Source of the DNA: DAOUJI01 sp965237875
GTDB taxonomy: Bacteria > Chloroflexota > Dehalococcoidia > Lucifugimonadales > JAGWBF01
NCBI GenBank assembly: GCA_965237875.1
Contig: CBDEGP010000001.1
Span: 310,001-374,000, forward strand
Length of the DNA: 64,000 nucleotides
Direction: 5' to 3'
Shown in pieces: positions 61,049-64,000 of this stretch. The notes under the pieces were generated by a model. The model made no database searches, was not told the DNA's origin, and was given only the letters and a program-made list of their open reading frames with translations. The stretch's first letter is position 1, and each line of letters opens with the position of its first letter. The position numbers and the translations under genes are program-made.

Positions 61049-62626
61049 ATGGACATTCATCGGGATGTCTCGGACATTGTCAACGATTTGGTGCTGCGCG
61101 ATGTCGTCCAAATCCATGGGATGGACATTCCTTACCCGGCCGAGTTGTGGGTGGGCGGGAAGTGTGAGCATAAACACGGCACTGCGATGTTCAACATCGG
61201 CGACAGAGGATTCTTGACTGCGGAATACTTCGGCTACGATAGCGCCTGGAACCCACTGGAGTCGCTCAGGATGGTATTCAATCAGCTTGACGCGAAGCTG
61301 ATTATGAAAGATACGCGGGTCGAAATACCGATTTGGTCGCTCAGCCGTAGTCCGAAAACCCGCACATGGCACAGCGTACCAATGCCCGAGATAGTAGCGT
61401 ACAAATGTGAAATACAGGGGCGGTTAGGCGATCCGAATAGCGAAATGATATCAGTGTCCATGACCGTTGACGGTCTGCCAGACATCCATTTAGGCCAAAT
61501 GACGACCACTATCCCTGAAGAGAGCACAGCCGTAGAGAATTTGAAACTCCGAGGGTTCAAAAGACAAACCGGACTGTTGAAACTCGAGACCGACGAGTGG
61601 CATGTTGAATTGACGGCATCTCATATGCACGATAGCAAAGACAGCCGCCCGCTACACCACATCAATCTATCGCGTAAAGACGGTTCACCGTTCAATTTGC
61701 CTAGCAATATAGACAATAGCGTCCTTAACGCTCTGAGGCGATTTCTCTCTTTTCAATGTGGAAGATGGGTTGATATACCAACAATTGTATGCAACCCTGT
61801 GTTTAGCACGACTGAAAAGCCCTTGGTTTTGCGCGAAGGCGAAACAAGCGAAGATGTGCTCAGAGCAATACGCAAATTTAGAGCGTCTCAAGATGAGACG
61901 ATGGACGCACTTAATGAACTTGGTAGCTCACTTCAGAACTCTCAAGGCTTTGAGGACGTCTCTGGCGCAGACATATCAGGGCTTGCCACAAACGGCGACC
62001 AGGCAACCATTAGCTTCAGTAAAGGAGACCCCACTAGAAAGTTGGCGTGGGTAGGTCGAATTACCTCGCGCAACGTAGAGCGTAGCAACACTTGGACCGC
62101 GACAGAAATGCAAATGTGGCCCAGGCTATTTAACGAGTTTTGGAATCGGTACACTGAGCCTGACAGCCACGAGCATCTCACGAACACCCTGTACCACTAC
62201 CTAGAGGCGCAGCGAGTCTTTGACGACGGTTCCATTGGTCAAGCCTTAGTCGCGGCACAGTCAACCTTGCAAGCACTGACTCGTTGGTGGAACGGCTTGG
62301 ACATATCACACCGATTCGGACCCCCAGGTCCAACATTCGAACAGCTGCTGATCAAGGCGGTGCAAAAGGCAAAGTTAGGTCAAGATAGTGGCGTAGTCAT
62401 AGACGAAAAGGCGTTGAGGGCTACAATCAAATTAGCCGCGGACTACCGTAACGACATTGACCACGGCAGAGGCAGAAACATTGAAGGGAGCGAGCAAAGC
62501 GTCGTTGACTGCCGAATGCACCATCACAATCTTGCCCGATTGCTCATACTGGCCAAACTCGGCAACTGCGACCGGGACGCCAGAGGCTGCATGGCTGGAC
62601 CTAGGTTCTCAAAGCATCCAGAATGA
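61049..62626 (+). CDS. Large HEPN-domain protein, ApeA-like
   Basis: 525-residue protein from ATG 61049 (GGAGAGG 6 bp upstream). The first ~350 residues look like a beta-rich domain without recognised motifs. The C-terminal ~180 residues are helical and end with 'LAADYRNDIDHGRGRN', where Arg467-Asn468...His472 is the HEPN R-N-x3-H catalytic motif. This two-part architecture (N-terminal sensing domain, C-terminal HEPN) is that of ApeA-like anti-phage RNases. Base composition is lower in GC than neighbours. Next to IS66 and Fic it suggests an imported defence gene. Confidence 0.72.
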   Translation: MDIHRDVSDIVNDLVLRDVVQIHGMDIPYPAELWVGGKCEHKHGTAMFNIGDRGFLTAEYFGYDSAWNPLESLRMVFNQLDAKLIMKDTRVEIPIWSLSRSPKTRTWHSVPMPEIVAYKCEIQGRLGDPNSEMISVSMTVDGLPDIHLGQMTTTIPEESTAVENLKLRGFKRQTGLLKLETDEWHVELTASHMHDSKDSRPLHHINLSRKDGSPFNLPSNIDNSVLNALRRFLSFQCGRWVDIPTIVCNPVFSTTEKPLVLREGETSEDVLRAIRKFRASQDETMDALNELGSSLQNSQGFEDVSGADISGLATNGDQATISFSKGDPTRKLAWVGRITSRNVERSNTWTATEMQMWPRLFNEFWNRYTEPDSHEHLTNTLYHYLEAQRVFDDGSIGQALVAAQSTLQALTRWWNGLDISHRFGPPGPTFEQLLIKAVQKAKLGQDSGVVIDEKALRATIKLAADYRNDIDHGRGRNIEGSEQSVVDCRMHHHNLARLLILAKLGNCDRDARGCMAGPRFSKHPE

Positions 62627-62681
62627 CCATCCTCCACTCTCACACGCAGACTCCAACCTGCTGACCCCCGGCGGCGGACGA

Positions 62682-62727
62682 GGGCCTAAGTTGACGACAG
62701 AACCATCATTGAATTGTGGATGGTCCT
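62682..62727 (+). repeat. Direct repeat, right copy, flanking the HEPN gene
   Basis: 'gggcctaagttgacg...agaaccatcattgaattgtggatgg', similar to 60609-60656 in the same orientation. It lies 55 bp after the HEPN stop codon. Confidence 0.75.
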
Positions 62728-62809
62728 TTGAGCCTTCCTGAACCCGCCACCCCATACCCATGGTAGGTCGGCATGGGTTGGGGCAACCCTGCCAATGCTG
62801 GTAGAACGT

Positions 62810-63970
62810 CTAGCGTGTAAGAAGTGACGGCTCCTCCAACGCATCAAGGATAGCTCCGGCGCAATACACTCGATTGCGTCGGACCTCTCCGACCTGAGCG
62901 ACGACATCCTCGGCCTTTAGCCGATCAATGGCTCGCTGTGCTGACGTAAACGCCACTCCCAGCCTGTCAGCTACGCCGCTCACGGTCCAGAATGGATTCT
63001 CCGCGAAGAGGTCGAGTGCCCTCTCCGGAAGCCGGGATTGACTACTGGTCAACCTCTGCTTCCAGTCAGAGAGCAGATCATCGATACGTTGGATGCGTTC
63101 CACGGCGTCAGCCGCCTGAAGAACGACGCCCTTCAGAAAGTAGGTCAGCCATTCCTCCCATTCTCCCCGCTCTGTTACGCCGAGGAGTCGCGCATAGTAT
63201 TCTTCTCGGGTGGCTTCGAAGTAGGCGCTAATATAGAGCAGCGGAGATGGGATGACTTCCCGCCTGACCAGGAACAGCGTGATAAGCAAGCGACCAACCC
63301 GTCCATTTCCGTCGAGAAACGGGTGAATGGACTCGAACTGGGAATGGACTAAAGCGGCGTGAACCAGTGGCGGCAGGGCGTCGTCATACAAGAACCTTTC
63401 CCAGGCATCCAGGCATGACGGCAGTTCCGAGGGTGGCGGCGGTACATAGGTAGCGTCATTCAATGTACACCCAGGGGGACCGATCCAATTCTGACTTCGC
63501 CGGAATTCTCCTGGTGTAGCCATGTCACCTCGACCCCCCCGCATGAGGCATTCGTGTATCTCGCGCACCAAGCGCAGCGATATTGGCAATGCTTCTTGGC
63601 GTTCCAGGCCGTACTCCAAGGCAGTCACATAATTGCCCACCTCTCGCAGGTCGGTGGGGCTTCGCCCGACGGCCGCACCGGCCTCGGCGGCCAGCAATTC
63701 GCCGAGGGTCGCCTGGGTCCCCTCGATGCGGCTGGACAACACTGCCTCCTTGCGTACGAAGGGCCGGATGAGAAGGTGAGGATTGGGCAAACGACGTCCT
63801 TCTCCTGCGAGCCTCCCGATAGCCCGGTCAGCGGACGAAAGGGTTGCGGCGAGCCCCTCGTCCCAGGCCAGTAGCGGAGGGAGCGGGGCCGGCACAAAGG
63901 CTCTGTAGCCGCCCGGACAGTTTATCAGACGGCCATGGGGCTGGCGTTCTCGGTCAGATGTAGATGTCAT
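62810..63970 (-). CDS. Fic-domain protein (class II) with C-terminal winged helix
   Basis: 386-residue Fic protein. An N-terminal inhibitory helix carries 'SSRIEGT' (Ser79...Glu83-Gly84), matching the (S/T)xxxE(G/N) autoinhibition motif. The catalytic motif is 'HPFLDGNGRVGR' (residues 216-227), with 'HSQFESI' before it. The C-terminus ('NPFWTVSGVADRLGVAFTSAQRAIDRL') is a winged helix-turn-helix. Fic enzymes usually transfer AMP to protein hydroxyls. It could auto-regulate its own expression through the DNA-binding tail. Confidence 0.93.
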   Translation of the reverse strand: MTSTSDRERQPHGRLINCPGGYRAFVPAPLPPLLAWDEGLAATLSSADRAIGRLAGEGRRLPNPHLLIRPFVRKEAVLSSRIEGTQATLGELLAAEAGAAVGRSPTDLREVGNYVTALEYGLERQEALPISLRLVREIHECLMRGGRGDMATPGEFRRSQNWIGPPGCTLNDATYVPPPPSELPSCLDAWERFLYDDALPPLVHAALVHSQFESIHPFLDGNGRVGRLLITLFLVRREVIPSPLLYISAYFEATREEYYARLLGVTERGEWEEWLTYFLKGVVLQAADAVERIQRIDDLLSDWKQRLTSSQSRLPERALDLFAENPFWTVSGVADRLGVAFTSAQRAIDRLKAEDVVAQVGEVRRNRVYCAGAILDALEEPSLLTR

Positions 63971-64000
63971 GTTCCCCCTTATTAGCGGAGATGAGAATAG

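Noticed and set aside
60335..61372. Minus-strand frame of 345 residues across the IS66 end
   Set aside because: It spans the IS end, the gap and antisense of the HEPN gene; no coherent protein. A short piece of a different frame may be a membrane-protein remnant.
1..64000. CRISPR arrays and tRNA genes
   Set aside because: No regularly spaced repeat-spacer pattern and no cloverleaf with a GTTCGANTC T-arm were seen by reading; a tRNAscan-SE and CRISPR search would settle it.

Overview
The window looks like chromosomal DNA of a Chloroflexi (Chloroflexota) bacterium, most likely Dehalococcoidia/SAR202-like. The reasons are the compact order rpsB-tsf-pyrH-frr-uppS-cdsA-dxr-rseP-ispG-(x)-proS, a short EF-Ts, several luciferase-like flavin oxidoreductases and CaiB/BaiF CoA-transferases, a Baeyer-Villiger-type monooxygenase, and high GC with many dispersed palindromic repeats. 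This placement is inferred from gene content; no rRNA gene is present.

Layout. 1-9890 (minus strand): housekeeping operon for translation (rpsB, tsf, pyrH, frr), isoprenoid and lipid synthesis (uppS, cdsA, dxr, ispG), the site-2 protease rseP, a zinc-ribbon membrane protein and the 5' end of proS. A good promoter lies at 9994-10022. 10118-23673: three LLM-class oxidoreductases, a broken RCC1-repeat lipoprotein gene, a dUTPase/Dcd-family enzyme, two tandem GYD proteins, an alpha/beta hydrolase, a ferredoxin, a two-component pair and two CoA-transferases. 24308-27980: a 3.7-kb segment bounded by 22-bp inverted repeats. It carries a tight DUF262 / HEPN-like / DNA methyltransferase operon and is the best candidate here for an unusual conflict or defence system. 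28096-32979: a catabolic acyl-CoA operon (thiolase-like protein, DUF35 partner, enoyl-CoA hydratase, two CoA-transferases). 32989-35944: thrC and cimA. 36157-36832: a small-protein / retropepsin-like pair. 36999-43081: a branched-chain amino-acid-type ABC importer (livKHMGF) with an enlarged LivH. 43342-49344: a flavin monooxygenase, a large LRR surface protein, two methyltransferases and panD. 50270-55913: a YgjP-like metallopeptidase, a VapBC-type toxin-antitoxin pair, a collagen-like lipoprotein inside inverted repeats, and bipA/typA. 56488-63970: a membrane protein, a dead nucleoside deoxyribosyltransferase gene, a DEAD-box helicase, an intact IS66-family element with an 8-bp target duplication, a large HEPN-domain (ApeA-like) gene and a Fic-domain gene.

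Functionally, the core operon and the amino-acid and cofactor genes are ordinary. The accessory genes fall in two themes. One is oxidation and CoA-activation of organic compounds (LLM enzymes, monooxygenase, thiolase/DUF35, hydratase, CoA-transferases, ABC importer). The other is genome conflict (DUF262-HEPN-methyltransferase, ApeA-like HEPN, Fic, VapBC, IS66). Several repeat families were found by eye: a palindromic element inserted in frame in cdsA, a pair of about 130-bp MITE-like elements, a cluster of short repeats before rseP, and inverted repeats around the collagen-like gene.
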